DNA of 40,357 nt, from NCBI RefSeq assembly GCF_900540665.1, contig NZ_UQGV01000007.1, positions 1-40,357 of the forward strand, written 5' to 3'. This DNA is from an uncultured Catenibacterium sp. GTDB lineage: Bacteria; Bacillota_I; Bacilli_A; Erysipelotrichales; Coprobacillaceae. The notes below the pieces were generated by a model. The model saw only the letters and a list, made by a program, of their open reading frames with translations. It was not told the DNA's origin and searched no databases. Shown piece after piece: positions 26,753-35,023 of the stretch. Position 1 is the stretch's first letter, and the number at the start of each line of letters is the position of its first letter. The position numbers were made by a program, and so were the translations under genes.

Positions 26753-27238
26753 ATGACTAAAAAGAAGAAATTACGTATACTACTTACTCTATTAATCATA
26801 ATCTGGATGGGGGTTATATTCTGTTTTTCTAATCAAACAGGTCCTAAAAGTTCCTCTTCTTCCCAATCAGTCATCTATCTCATAGGACATATATCTAAAA
26901 CATTGACTGGACATAATATAGTCAATACATTATCTACAGAAGCTTTTAGCTTCTTAGAATTTATTATTCGTAAATGTGCACATATGTTTGTATATTTCGT
27001 TTTAAGTATTCTTACAATGTTGTTGATGTTTACTTATGAGACTTATCCATTACGCTTTAAATGCTTGATAGCTCTATTAGTGAGTTTCCTCTATGCCTGT
27101 TCAGATGAATTGCATCAGTTCTTTGTAGGAGGACGTAGTGCAAGTTTTAGAGATGTTATGATAGATTCTACAGGGGCTTGTATTGGGATATTACTTACAA
27201 TTATTATTTATACCATAATCAAAAAAACACAGCGCTAG
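26753..27238 (+). CDS. VanZ-like family membrane protein
   Basis: A 161-residue protein with four hydrophobic segments. It has the VanZ-like hallmarks FCFSNQTGPKSSSSS after the first helix, RKCAHMFVYFVLSIL in the second, and the C-terminal SDELHQFFVGGRSASFRD block followed by a last helix. VanZ itself gives low teicoplanin resistance by an unclear route, but most VanZ-like proteins are not resistance genes. The ATG at 26753 follows GGGGAG; an upstream in-frame ATG at 26714 lies before that site. It converges on the VanX-like gene, overlapping by four bases. Confidence 0.88.
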   Translation: MTKKKKLRILLTLLIIIWMGVIFCFSNQTGPKSSSSSQSVIYLIGHISKTLTGHNIVNTLSTEAFSFLEFIIRKCAHMFVYFVLSILTMLLMFTYETYPLRFKCLIALLVSFLYACSDELHQFFVGGRSASFRDVMIDSTGACIGILLTIIIYTIIKKTQR

Positions 27239-27249
27239 CCGTGTTTTTT
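27222..27249. terminator. Bidirectional terminator shared by the VanZ-like and VanX-like genes
   Basis: AAAAAACAC and GTGTTTTTT form a 9-bp stem around a 10-base loop that contains both stop codons. A-runs and T-runs make it usable from both sides. Confidence 0.85.
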
Positions 27250-27786
27250 GTTTGGCTTGAAGTCTATATAGTCATAGGAGTCTTCATCTGTATAATGCCA
27301 CCATTCGCCATCATATCCAATAAAGCCATATTTTTCCATTGTTTCCTCTAATAATAGAACATGTTTAAGAGGACTTCCCGTTAACCACGAATAATCTCTA
27401 CTTGCCTTAGATGTAAAATTATCAAATTCTGTAGGCATATCTATCTCACTTCCATCACTCTTTACAAGAGTTACATCTACTACATTTCCAAAATTATGTG
27501 TCTTAGGACCATTAGTCGGATCCGCTACAAATTCATCATCATGAATCAATTCCCAGAAATACTGCTGTGCAGTAAATGGTCTATATGCATCCCAGATTTT
27601 TAAGCTATAACCTATTTCTTTTAACTCTTTCTGAACCTTCTTGAGTTTAAATGTAGTACCTCTTCTTAAATACGCTTCATCAAAATCATAGACTTTTGTA
27701 TGAGTAAAATTACATTCTGTAGCATAACGCAGTTCCTCATATATATCAGGAATATAATCCTTAACTCTTACATAATCACTCTTCAT
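27235..27786 (-). CDS. D-Ala-D-Ala dipeptidase, VanX/DdpX family (peptidase M15D)
   Basis: A 183-residue zinc dipeptidase, likely cytoplasmic as no signal peptide is seen. It has the family's DAYRP (Arg69), a THNFGNVVD version of the SxHxxGxAxD zinc motif (His97, Asp104) and EWWHY (Glu161, His164). It would hydrolyse free D-Ala-D-Ala or related dipeptides, for salvage or peptidoglycan recycling. The RBS GGAG lies just after the atp operon terminator, so read-through may express it. There is no vanA/vanH or VanRS nearby, so glycopeptide resistance is not implied. The N-terminal region is about 20 residues shorter than in VanX. Confidence 0.9.
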   Translation of the reverse strand: MKSDYVRVKDYIPDIYEELRYATECNFTHTKVYDFDEAYLRRGTTFKLKKVQKELKEIGYSLKIWDAYRPFTAQQYFWELIHDDEFVADPTNGPKTHNFGNVVDVTLVKSDGSEIDMPTEFDNFTSKASRDYSWLTGSPLKHVLLLEETMEKYGFIGYDGEWWHYTDEDSYDYIDFKPNKKHG

Positions 27787-27799
27787 AATATCTCCAAAG

Positions 27800-27824
27800 A
27801 AAAATCCAGGGAATAACCCTGGAT
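27800..27824 (-). terminator. Terminator of the tsaC-atp operon
   Basis: On the minus strand ATCCAGGG-TTATT-CCCTGGAT is followed by a T-run, directly after the atpC stop codon. Confidence 0.9.
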
Positions 27825-27825
27825 C

Positions 27826-28230
27826 TTAGTAATTGTTTTTGACATGAATACGTGTAATAGCCTTCTTTAAAGCTATTTCAGCACGCTGATAATCGATATT
27901 TGAATCCTTAGATTTTAATCTCTCTTCAGCTCTTGCTTTTGCTTCTTCAGCTCTACGTAGGTCGATTTCTTCTGGTGATTCAATATCATTCACAATAAGT
28001 GTAACAGTATTATCACCATCTACATAAACAAATCCACCACCAACAGCAAATTCATATCTGTCTTTATCAATCCTATAATTCATTTCGGCGATTTCCACAC
28101 CACTCGCCAATGGCATATGGTGAGCAAGTATACCCATCTGACCATCAGTTGTTCTAATGTTCAGAATATCTACGTCTACATCCTTGTAGGTACCTTTAGG
28201 AGTAACGATATGTAAATGAAATTTACTCAC
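27826..28230 (-). CDS. atpC: F1Fo ATP synthase epsilon subunit
   Basis: A 134-residue central-stalk subunit that links rotor to F1 and can inhibit ATP hydrolysis. It has an N-terminal beta-sandwich (LHIVTPKGTYKDVDVDILNIRTTDGQMGILAHHMPL is characteristic of the family) and a C-terminal two-helix hairpin rich in Arg/Glu (RRAEEAKARAEERLKSK). It starts with GTG at 28230, eight bases inside the end of atpD and without an obvious ribosome site, so translation is probably coupled to atpD. Last gene of the operon. Confidence 0.96.
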   Translation of the reverse strand: MSKFHLHIVTPKGTYKDVDVDILNIRTTDGQMGILAHHMPLASGVEIAEMNYRIDKDRYEFAVGGGFVYVDGDNTVTLIVNDIESPEEIDLRRAEEAKARAEERLKSKDSNIDYQRAEIALKKAITRIHVKNNY

Positions 28231-29623
28231 TTAAAGATTCAGCTTTCTTTACTGCTTCTTCAATAGTACCTACATTATGGAAAGCCTGCTCTGGTAAATC
28301 GTCATATTTGCCTTCTAGAATTTCTTTAAATCCTTTTACTGTATCATCAACATGTACATACTTACCATCTAAACCTGTGAACTGTTCAGCAACAGTAAAT
28401 GGCTGTGATAAGAAGTTTCTAATTCTTCTTGCACGTGCAACGATAAGTTTATCTTCTTCACTCAATTCATCCATACCAAGAATTGCGATGATATCCTGTA
28501 ATTCCTGATATTTCTGTAACATCTGAGTTACTCCATGAGCCACTTCATAATGTTCTTTACCAACAACGTTTGGATCAAGACCTCTAGAAGAAGAGTTTAA
28601 TGGATCTACTGCAGGGTAAATACCTAATGCTGCAATGCTACGATCAAGTACAACTCTTGCATCAAGGTGTGTGAATGTAGTTGCTGGAGCAGGGTCAGTC
28701 ATATCATCAGCAGGTACATAAACAGCCTGTACAGATGTAATAGAACCCTGTTTAGTTGAAGTAATACGTTCCTGTAACTGACCCATTTCAGTTGCAAGAG
28801 TTGGCTGGTAACCTGCCTGAGATGGAACACGTCCAAGTAGGGCAGATACTTCTGAACCAGCCTGAGTGAAACGGAAGATATTATCGATGAATAGTAAGAC
28901 ATCCTGTCCCTGTTCATCACGGAAATATTCCGCCATAGTAAGTGCTGATAATGCAACTCTAAGTCTTGATCCAGGTGGTTCATTCATCTGACCAAACACA
29001 AGTGTTGTCTTATCTAATACACCACTTTCTTTCATTTCATAGTATAAATCATTACCTTCACGAGAACGTTCACCAACACCGGCGAATACTGATAAACCGT
29101 TATGTTCAGTAGCGATGTTGTTGATGAATTCCTGGATAAGAACTGTCTTACCTACACCGGCACCACCAAACAATCCAATCTTACCACCCTTAATGAATGG
29201 ACAAATTAAGTCAACGACTTTAATACCTGTTTCAAGAATTTCAGTTTCTGTTCTCTGATCAGCAAATGTAGGTGCTGATCTATGAATTGGCATATGTTTT
29301 TCTTCAGTCAATTCATCTTTACCATCAATAGAATGTCCTAATACGTTGAACATTCTACCAAGTGTTTTATTACCTACTGGAACACTAATAGGCGCATTAG
29401 TATCCACAGCATCCATACCTCTTGTTAGACCATCAGTAGGACCCATTGCGATACATCTTACAATATCATCACCAATATGCTGAGCAACTTCTACAGTTAA
29501 CTCTTCACCATGGTTATCAATTGTGATGGCTGTATTTAGATCTGGAAGATCTTTATCAGCAGCGAACTGTACATCGACAACTGGACCCTGAGCCTTGATA
29601 ATCTTACCAACATTCAAAGACAT
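28223..29623 (-). CDS. atpD: F1Fo ATP synthase beta subunit (catalytic)
   Basis: A 466-residue catalytic subunit. It has the P-loop GGAGVGKT (153-160), the catalytic-loop segment AGVGERSREGNDLYYEM, the Walker B region VLLFIDNIFRFTQAGSEVSALLGR and the DELSEED hinge that meets epsilon. Full length for the family. RBS AAGGAGG. Lies between atpG and atpC in the standard order. Confidence 0.98.
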   Translation of the reverse strand: MSLNVGKIIKAQGPVVDVQFAADKDLPDLNTAITIDNHGEELTVEVAQHIGDDIVRCIAMGPTDGLTRGMDAVDTNAPISVPVGNKTLGRMFNVLGHSIDGKDELTEEKHMPIHRSAPTFADQRTETEILETGIKVVDLICPFIKGGKIGLFGGAGVGKTVLIQEFINNIATEHNGLSVFAGVGERSREGNDLYYEMKESGVLDKTTLVFGQMNEPPGSRLRVALSALTMAEYFRDEQGQDVLLFIDNIFRFTQAGSEVSALLGRVPSQAGYQPTLATEMGQLQERITSTKQGSITSVQAVYVPADDMTDPAPATTFTHLDARVVLDRSIAALGIYPAVDPLNSSSRGLDPNVVGKEHYEVAHGVTQMLQKYQELQDIIAILGMDELSEEDKLIVARARRIRNFLSQPFTVAEQFTGLDGKYVHVDDTVKGFKEILEGKYDDLPEQAFHNVGTIEEAVKKAESLSE

Positions 29624-29637
29624 ATGGCACCTCCTTC

Positions 29638-30492
29638 TTATTGTGCATTGGCACCAGCAACGATTTCACTCACTTCACTTGTAATCGCGCTCTGACGTGC
29701 CTGGTTGTATTTTAATAACAACTCATCTGTTAATTCATTCGCATTGTCTGTTGCGTTCTTCATAGATGTTCTTCTAGACGCATTTTCTGCAGTCACTGAT
29801 TCAATCAAGTAACCATAGATAACAGCCTGTAAATACATCGGAATTAAGCTTCCAAGAACTGATTCAGGACTTGGTTCAAACAATGTATCCTTATGGAATT
29901 TCTTATCAGAGACAAGATCTTCTGCCTTAAGTGGAAGAAGAGTCACATCTCTAGGTACGAAAGTTAAGTCATTCACATATTCTGTATATACGATATGAAT
30001 AGACTTAATTTCTTTTTTCTTATAGCCTTCTAGAAGTGAGGCAACTAATCTTACAACACTTCTAAAATCAAGGGTCGTATTAAGGTCTGCATAAGTACCA
30101 TCTACTTCACCTTTAAAATGTTTCTTAAACTGATTTAAGCCTTTATTACCAATCGCAATAATCTTCTTGGCATCATTGACTGATGCTTCAACTTGCTTAA
30201 AGATATTAGAGTTATATCCACCACATAATCCTAAAGTAGAAGTGATAACGATATAAACATCTTCACCCTTATCATTTAATACTAAATAAGGAGAATCAAT
30301 ATCATTTCCTGCAGAAGATAAGATCTGTGCACAAGTATCTTTTACCTGTGTATAATAAGGCTTCATGTCATTCAACTGATTTCTAGTCTTAGAAAGCTTA
30401 GAGCTGGCAACAAGTTCCATAGCTCTTGTGATTTTCTTAGTAGATTCAATTGATTTGATACGACGCTTGATGGCTTGCATCTGCCCAGCCAT
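29638..30492 (-). CDS. atpG: F1Fo ATP synthase gamma subunit
   Basis: A 284-residue central shaft. The N-terminal helix (MQAIKRRIKSIESTKKITRAM) and the C-terminal ENASRRTSMKNATDNA helix form the coiled coil that turns inside the alpha-beta ring; the STLGLCGGYN segment is typical of the middle domain. Two bases separate it from atpA, whose end contains its GAGG ribosome site. Confidence 0.97.
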   Translation of the reverse strand: MAGQMQAIKRRIKSIESTKKITRAMELVASSKLSKTRNQLNDMKPYYTQVKDTCAQILSSAGNDIDSPYLVLNDKGEDVYIVITSTLGLCGGYNSNIFKQVEASVNDAKKIIAIGNKGLNQFKKHFKGEVDGTYADLNTTLDFRSVVRLVASLLEGYKKKEIKSIHIVYTEYVNDLTFVPRDVTLLPLKAEDLVSDKKFHKDTLFEPSPESVLGSLIPMYLQAVIYGYLIESVTAENASRRTSMKNATDNANELTDELLLKYNQARQSAITSEVSEIVAGANAQ

Positions 30493-30494
30493 AA

Positions 30495-32030
30495 TTAAGC
30501 CTCAGCTTTCTGTAAGTTTTCGAACTGAGTTGTATAAGCCTTAACAGCTTCCTTCAACTTAGCAGTTAATTCATCAGATAATACTTTCTTTTCTCTGATT
30601 TCATCAAGAAGATCACTATGTGCAACAGCAAACTTCTCTACTAAACCATCCATGTATTCCTGTACCTTTTCCACTTTAACATTCTTAACGAATCCATTTT
30701 CAAGTGCAAATAGAGTAATGATCTGATCAATAACATCTCTTGGTGCATACTGTGCCTGTTTTAATACTTCACGTACACGTTCACCATGTTCAATCGCATT
30801 CTTAGTTGCTGCATCTAAGTCAGAACCAAACTGTGCGAATGACTGCATTTCTTCATACTGTGCTAATTCATACTTCAAGTTTCTAGAAACCTGCTTCATA
30901 GCCTTGATCTGTGCTGTAGAACCTACACGTGATACAGATAAACCTGTATCAATGGCAGGTCTGAAACCAGCATTGAATAATTCCTGCTGTAAGAAGATCT
31001 GACCATCAGTAATAGAAATAACGTTAGTAGGGATATATGCTGAGATATCACCTGCCTGTGTTTCAATGATTGGAAGGGCAGTGATAGAACCTCCGCCATT
31101 TTCTTCATTTAAACGACAAGATCTTTCTAATAGTCTTGAATGTAAGTAGAATACATCACCTGGATAAGCTTCACGTCCTGGTGGTCTCTTTAATAATAGA
31201 GACACTGTACGATAAGCTACGGCATGCTTACTTAAATCATCATAAACGATTAATACATCCTTCCCCTGGTCAAGCCATTCTTCAGCAATAGCACAACCTG
31301 CATAAGGAGCAATATACTGAACTGGAGCAAGTTCAGAAGCTGATGCAGAAACAACAACAGTATAATCCATTGCGCCTGCTCTCTTTAATTTTTCAACAAC
31401 CTGTGCAACGGTAGAATTCTTCTGACCAATTGCAACATAGATACAGTACATATCCTGACCTTTCTGGTTGATGATTGTATCAACAGCGATAGCTGTTTTA
31501 CCAGTCTGTCTGTCACCGATGATTAACTCACGCTGACCTCTACCAACTGGAATAATTGCATCAATAGTAGTGATACCAGTCTGTACTGGCTGATCTACTG
31601 ATTTTCTTGTCATAACACCAGGAGCTACTCTTTCGATTGGTCTAGTCTTTGTAGTGATAATTTCACCCTGACCATCAATAGGCTGTCCTAAAGGGTTAAC
31701 GACACGACCAAGCATCGCATCACCTACAGGTACTTCAATAATCTTACCTGTACGTCTTACTTCGTCGCCTTCTTTAATTTCGTCCGCATTACCTAATAAA
31801 GTAACACCAACACTATCTTCATCTAGGTTCATGACCATACCATAAACATCACCTGGGAAAAGGATCAATTCACCTAGCATTGCATTGTCTAAACCATGAA
31901 CAACACTGACACCGTCACCAACAGTCATAACTGTTCCGACGTCTTTCTGTTCCATGACATCATCATAATGCTTAATCTGCTCTTTGATTAAAGCACTGAT
32001 TTCATCGGGTCTTAATGCCACTTGCGTCAC
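30495..32030 (-). CDS. atpA: F1Fo ATP synthase alpha subunit
   Basis: A 511-residue non-catalytic nucleotide-binding subunit. P-loop GDRQTGKT at 172-179, conserved PVGRGQRELIIG before it, YDDLSKHAVAYR and the RPPGREAYPGDVFYLHSRLLER block that supplies the arginine finger region (in the conserved GLSVSRVGS segment). Full length, directly after atpH with no gap. Confidence 0.98.
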   Translation of the reverse strand: MTQVALRPDEISALIKEQIKHYDDVMEQKDVGTVMTVGDGVSVVHGLDNAMLGELILFPGDVYGMVMNLDEDSVGVTLLGNADEIKEGDEVRRTGKIIEVPVGDAMLGRVVNPLGQPIDGQGEIITTKTRPIERVAPGVMTRKSVDQPVQTGITTIDAIIPVGRGQRELIIGDRQTGKTAIAVDTIINQKGQDMYCIYVAIGQKNSTVAQVVEKLKRAGAMDYTVVVSASASELAPVQYIAPYAGCAIAEEWLDQGKDVLIVYDDLSKHAVAYRTVSLLLKRPPGREAYPGDVFYLHSRLLERSCRLNEENGGGSITALPIIETQAGDISAYIPTNVISITDGQIFLQQELFNAGFRPAIDTGLSVSRVGSTAQIKAMKQVSRNLKYELAQYEEMQSFAQFGSDLDAATKNAIEHGERVREVLKQAQYAPRDVIDQIITLFALENGFVKNVKVEKVQEYMDGLVEKFAVAHSDLLDEIREKKVLSDELTAKLKEAVKAYTTQFENLQKAEA

Positions 32031-32567
32031 CTACTTTCTCAACAGCTCAGTCTTGAGCTTGCTGACTTTGTTCTTTAATGAGCCATCATAGACACGGTTC
32101 TCAATCTGAACCTTAACACCACCAATAAGTGTCTTATCTTCAACAGTTCTTAAAGTGATTGTTTTGTTTTCTTTCTGAGAAATCGCTTCTTCAATTGCCT
32201 TAACCTGTTCATCGCTTAATGCGAAAGGTGTGAAGATAACGCCTTCCTCGATACCAAGATGCTTATTACTCATCTTAATAAAGCTTTTTGTAATAGGCGC
32301 AATATATCTTGTTCTTCTTTTCTTTACAAGCAGTTTAAGAAAATTCAATACATAATGATTTACTGAAGTGCCAAAACCTTTATCAAGTAATGCACACTTT
32401 GCTTCATCATCTACAAGCACATGAGAGAAGAATTTTTCAAATTCTGGATTACTTTCTAAAACTGTATCAACTAGTTTCATGTCTGCTAGATAATCTTCTA
32501 GCGCATGATCTTCTAACGCTAACTGATATAAGCTTTCAGCATAACGTTCTGCAACATTTGCATCCAT
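32031..32567 (-). CDS. atpH: F1Fo ATP synthase delta subunit
   Basis: A 178-residue peripheral-stalk protein that joins F1 to the b subunits. It starts VAERYAESLYQLALE, typical of the OSCP/delta family, and ends IGGVKVQIENRVYDGSLKNKVSKL. The ATG overlaps the atpF stop as TAATG. Confidence 0.95.
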   Translation of the reverse strand: MDANVAERYAESLYQLALEDHALEDYLADMKLVDTVLESNPEFEKFFSHVLVDDEAKCALLDKGFGTSVNHYVLNFLKLLVKKRRTRYIAPITKSFIKMSNKHLGIEEGVIFTPFALSDEQVKAIEEAISQKENKTITLRTVEDKTLIGGVKVQIENRVYDGSLKNKVSKLKTELLRK

Positions 32568-33067
32568 TAGTTAACAACCTGTTTTACGAAATCATCTACT
32601 AAAGCTTTATTGGCTTCAGTATTCATATTCTGATCCATGACTTTAGTAGCCACTTCAACAGCAACATCCACAATTTCTTTCTTCATTTCATCCTGTGCTG
32701 CAAGCTTTTCAGATTCAATTTCATGGCGAGCCTGTTCAATCTTTTCTTGAGCCTGCTTGTTAGCTTCATCCATGATTTTACTCTTAGCCTTTACGGCATC
32801 TTCCTTAGCCTGATCTATGATTTCTTTATACTGTTTTGCAGCTTCTTTAGCCTGCTTTTCACTTTCTAGAAGATATTCAGATGCTTTTTCATTCTTAGCC
32901 TTCGCATCATTGATATTACCTTCTATAAAATCAGCTCTCTTCTGGAAGAATTCTAATACATAATTCCATAAATATTTCTTGAACAGAAGAAGCATGATTG
33001 CAGTGGAACATAACTGAACAATCATAGTGGTAGGGTTTGGAAATAACTTTGCGGCTATATCTGGCAT
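32567..33067 (-). CDS. atpF: F1Fo ATP synthase b subunit
   Basis: A 166-residue stator: one N-terminal membrane helix (about 15-35) followed by a long charged coiled coil rich in Ala, Lys and Glu (residues 45-150). RBS AAGGAGG. A single b gene is present, so a homodimer is expected. Confidence 0.95.
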   Translation of the reverse strand: MPDIAAKLFPNPTTMIVQLCSTAIMLLLFKKYLWNYVLEFFQKRADFIEGNINDAKAKNEKASEYLLESEKQAKEAAKQYKEIIDQAKEDAVKAKSKIMDEANKQAQEKIEQARHEIESEKLAAQDEMKKEIVDVAVEVATKVMDQNMNTEANKALVDDFVKQVVN

Positions 33068-33092
33068 AGTTTTTTCCTCCTTAAACTATTTT

Positions 33093-33320
33093 TTATTTGA
33101 ATACGAATAATAAGATGAAAGAAATAAGTAAACCATAGAGGGCTACTGTTTCTGTTAAGGCGATACCTAAGATCATAGTAGTACGGATCTTGCTTTCAGC
33201 CTCAGGATTTCTTCCAATTGCAGATACTGCATGAGCGGCAACTAAACCTTCACCAATACCTGTACCTAAACCTGCAAGTACTGCAATACCAGCAGCGATT
33301 GCAATTAAACCTCTTGTCAT
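33093..33320 (-). CDS. atpE: F1Fo ATP synthase c subunit with two membrane glutamates
   Basis: A 75-residue two-helix proteolipid that forms the rotor ring. The loop carries RNPEA, the variant of the usual RQPE. Helix 2 has the ion-binding Glu57 in LTETVALY, and helix 1 has a second acidic residue, Glu24 in GIGEG. Aligned with the Na+-binding c subunit of Ilyobacter, Glu24 takes the place of Gln32, Thr58 that of Ser66, and Tyr62 keeps Tyr70. This resembles the two-carboxylate type known from Fusobacterium nucleatum, so Na+ coupling is possible. The start is the ATG at 33320 with AGGAGG at 33330-33335; an in-frame TTG two codons earlier is too close to that site. Confidence 0.96.
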   Translation of the reverse strand: MTRGLIAIAAGIAVLAGLGTGIGEGLVAAHAVSAIGRNPEAESKIRTTMILGIALTETVALYGLLISFILLFVFK

Positions 33321-33352
33321 AATCAATTTCCTCCTATTGACATTTTTTTCAT

Positions 33353-34018
33353 TTATTCTTCATCTGGATTTTCATTAGAAATCAGAATTGAAGATAGTGT
33401 AACGAATACCAGTGCTTGTACACATCCAGAGAATACATCGAAATAACAATGTAATAGTGGTGCTACCACTGGTCCTAAAAAGTTGAATGGAATCAACTTG
33501 TAACTTAAGAATGATGTTGCCTGATATACTAAGGCCATAATAAATGTACCACTCAATAAGTTACAGAAAATACGCATTGATATAGAAATCAATGGTGAAA
33601 CCAAACCAAATAGGTTTGTTGGGGGAATCAAAGTTCCCTTAATATAACTGCCAACACCCTGATACTTAATCGCATTAATCTGAATTAATACCCATGTAAT
33701 TAATGTTAAGGATAACGTGATTGAGTAGTTAGTAGTTGGCGCATCAAAACCTGTTAATCCAAATAAGTTAGATACCAACAGCCATGCAAATAACATAGAG
33801 AAATAAGGATAGTAGTTCTTCGCATATTTCTTAGGCATAATTGTGCCCATGTAATCATAAACCATCTTAATGGCGGTTTCAACGACAAGAACCACACCTT
33901 TTGGTCTCTTAGTTGGATCTGCTTCTCTTATTTTTTTACCTGCATAAACAAAGAAAATAGAAAGTATCACAGTCACAATCAATGATGATATCAGTTCTGG
34001 CTGAATAGTGATTTTCAT
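33353..34018 (-). CDS. atpB: F1Fo ATP synthase a subunit
   Basis: A 221-residue membrane stator with five to six helices that forms the ion half-channels against the c ring. The essential arginine is Arg149 in SISMRIFCNLLSGTF. LFAWLLVSNLFGL is the conserved earlier helix. Its ATG overlaps the atpI stop (TAATG). Confidence 0.95.
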   Translation of the reverse strand: MKITIQPELISSLIVTVILSIFFVYAGKKIREADPTKRPKGVVLVVETAIKMVYDYMGTIMPKKYAKNYYPYFSMLFAWLLVSNLFGLTGFDAPTTNYSITLSLTLITWVLIQINAIKYQGVGSYIKGTLIPPTNLFGLVSPLISISMRIFCNLLSGTFIMALVYQATSFLSYKLIPFNFLGPVVAPLLHCYFDVFSGCVQALVFVTLSSILISNENPDEE

Positions 34019-34392
34019 TATCTCATACGCCTCCTTTCTCCATATGCATGTATATAAATAGAAATCTTTACTACTAGATAGCCCAGAAATACAGTATACA
34101 TATTTACTATTTCTGGAAAGAATCCAGCTATCGCAAAACCTACTGCAAAAATAAACAATTTAGCCATAAATAACATAACCGCAATTGTCTTACCTGCAGT
34201 TTGGATGGAAAGTATTGTATCAGTCATCTTCATATTAATCTGTAAGATTAATAAATCAATGAGATAACCTAATACAAACCCTAAGCAGTAGCTGATTGAA
34301 TGAAGAATGATGGAAAGTATAACCACAGGAATCAATCCTGCAAGAAATACTTTAACAGAAGTTCTTCTTACTTCATATTCATCAAAACCCAT
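34018..34392 (-). CDS. atpI: ATP synthase subunit I (AtpI-like assembly protein)
   Basis: A 124-residue protein with four hydrophobic segments, placed directly before atpB, as AtpI is in most Firmicutes. AtpI-type proteins help c-ring assembly or ion supply and are poorly conserved, so the call rests on position and topology. Its ATG overlaps the upp stop and its stop overlaps atpB, a chain of two TAATG couplings. Confidence 0.8.
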   Translation of the reverse strand: MGFDEYEVRRTSVKVFLAGLIPVVILSIILHSISYCLGFVLGYLIDLLILQINMKMTDTILSIQTAGKTIAVMLFMAKLFIFAVGFAIAGFFPEIVNMYTVFLGYLVVKISIYIHAYGERRRMR

Positions 34393-35012
34393 TAATTAGT
34401 ACCAAACAAGCGGTCTCCCGCATCTCCTAAACCTGGTACAATATATCCCTTGTCATTCAACTTTTCATCTAATGCAGCTAAAGTAAGCTTTACATCTGGA
34501 TGATGTTCTTCAATGTATTTCACACCTTCAGGTGCACCTACAAGGCAGACAAGTTCAATATCCTTAGCACCACGATCTTTAATATTCTGGATAGCCATAT
34601 CAGCTGAACCACCAGTAGCAAGCATAGGATCAAGAACAATCACCTTTGCGCTCTCTAATCCCTTAGGAAATTTAGCATAATATTCATGAGGAATCAATGT
34701 TTCTTCATCTCTATACATACCAATATGACCTACTTTCGCAGTTGGCATGATTCTTCTGAAGCCATCAACAAGACCCACACCAGCACGTAAGATAGGTACA
34801 AGAATAATATCCTTGTCTAGTTCATAACCAGTTGTCTTACAAATAGGTGTTTCAATTTCCTTTTCTTTTAAAGGATAATCTTTTGTGACTTCATAAGCCA
34901 TCAACATTGCGATTTCATCAAGATTCTGCTTAAAAATATAGTTTGATGTCTTTTCTTCTCTCATAATTGAGAGCTTATGTTTAATTAATGCATGATTGAG
35001 TACTTTAACCAT
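34392..35012 (-). CDS. upp: Uracil phosphoribosyltransferase
   Basis: A 206-residue cytosolic salvage enzyme that makes UMP from uracil and PRPP. It shows VPILRAGVGLVDG, the PRPP-binding loop VLDPMLATGGSA and the C-terminal VPGLGDAGDRLFGT uracil-binding segment. Its neighbours glyA and atpI are the same as in Bacillus subtilis. Confidence 0.98.
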   Translation of the reverse strand: MVKVLNHALIKHKLSIMREEKTSNYIFKQNLDEIAMLMAYEVTKDYPLKEKEIETPICKTTGYELDKDIILVPILRAGVGLVDGFRRIMPTAKVGHIGMYRDEETLIPHEYYAKFPKGLESAKVIVLDPMLATGGSADMAIQNIKDRGAKDIELVCLVGAPEGVKYIEEHHPDVKLTLAALDEKLNDKGYIVPGLGDAGDRLFGTN

Positions 35013-35023
35013 CTTATGGCCTC

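Noticed and set aside
26753..27786. Glycopeptide resistance cluster (VanZ plus VanX)
   Set aside because: No vanA/B ligase, vanH or VanRS genes are present; the two genes are convergent, not an operon, and both families are common outside resistance clusters.
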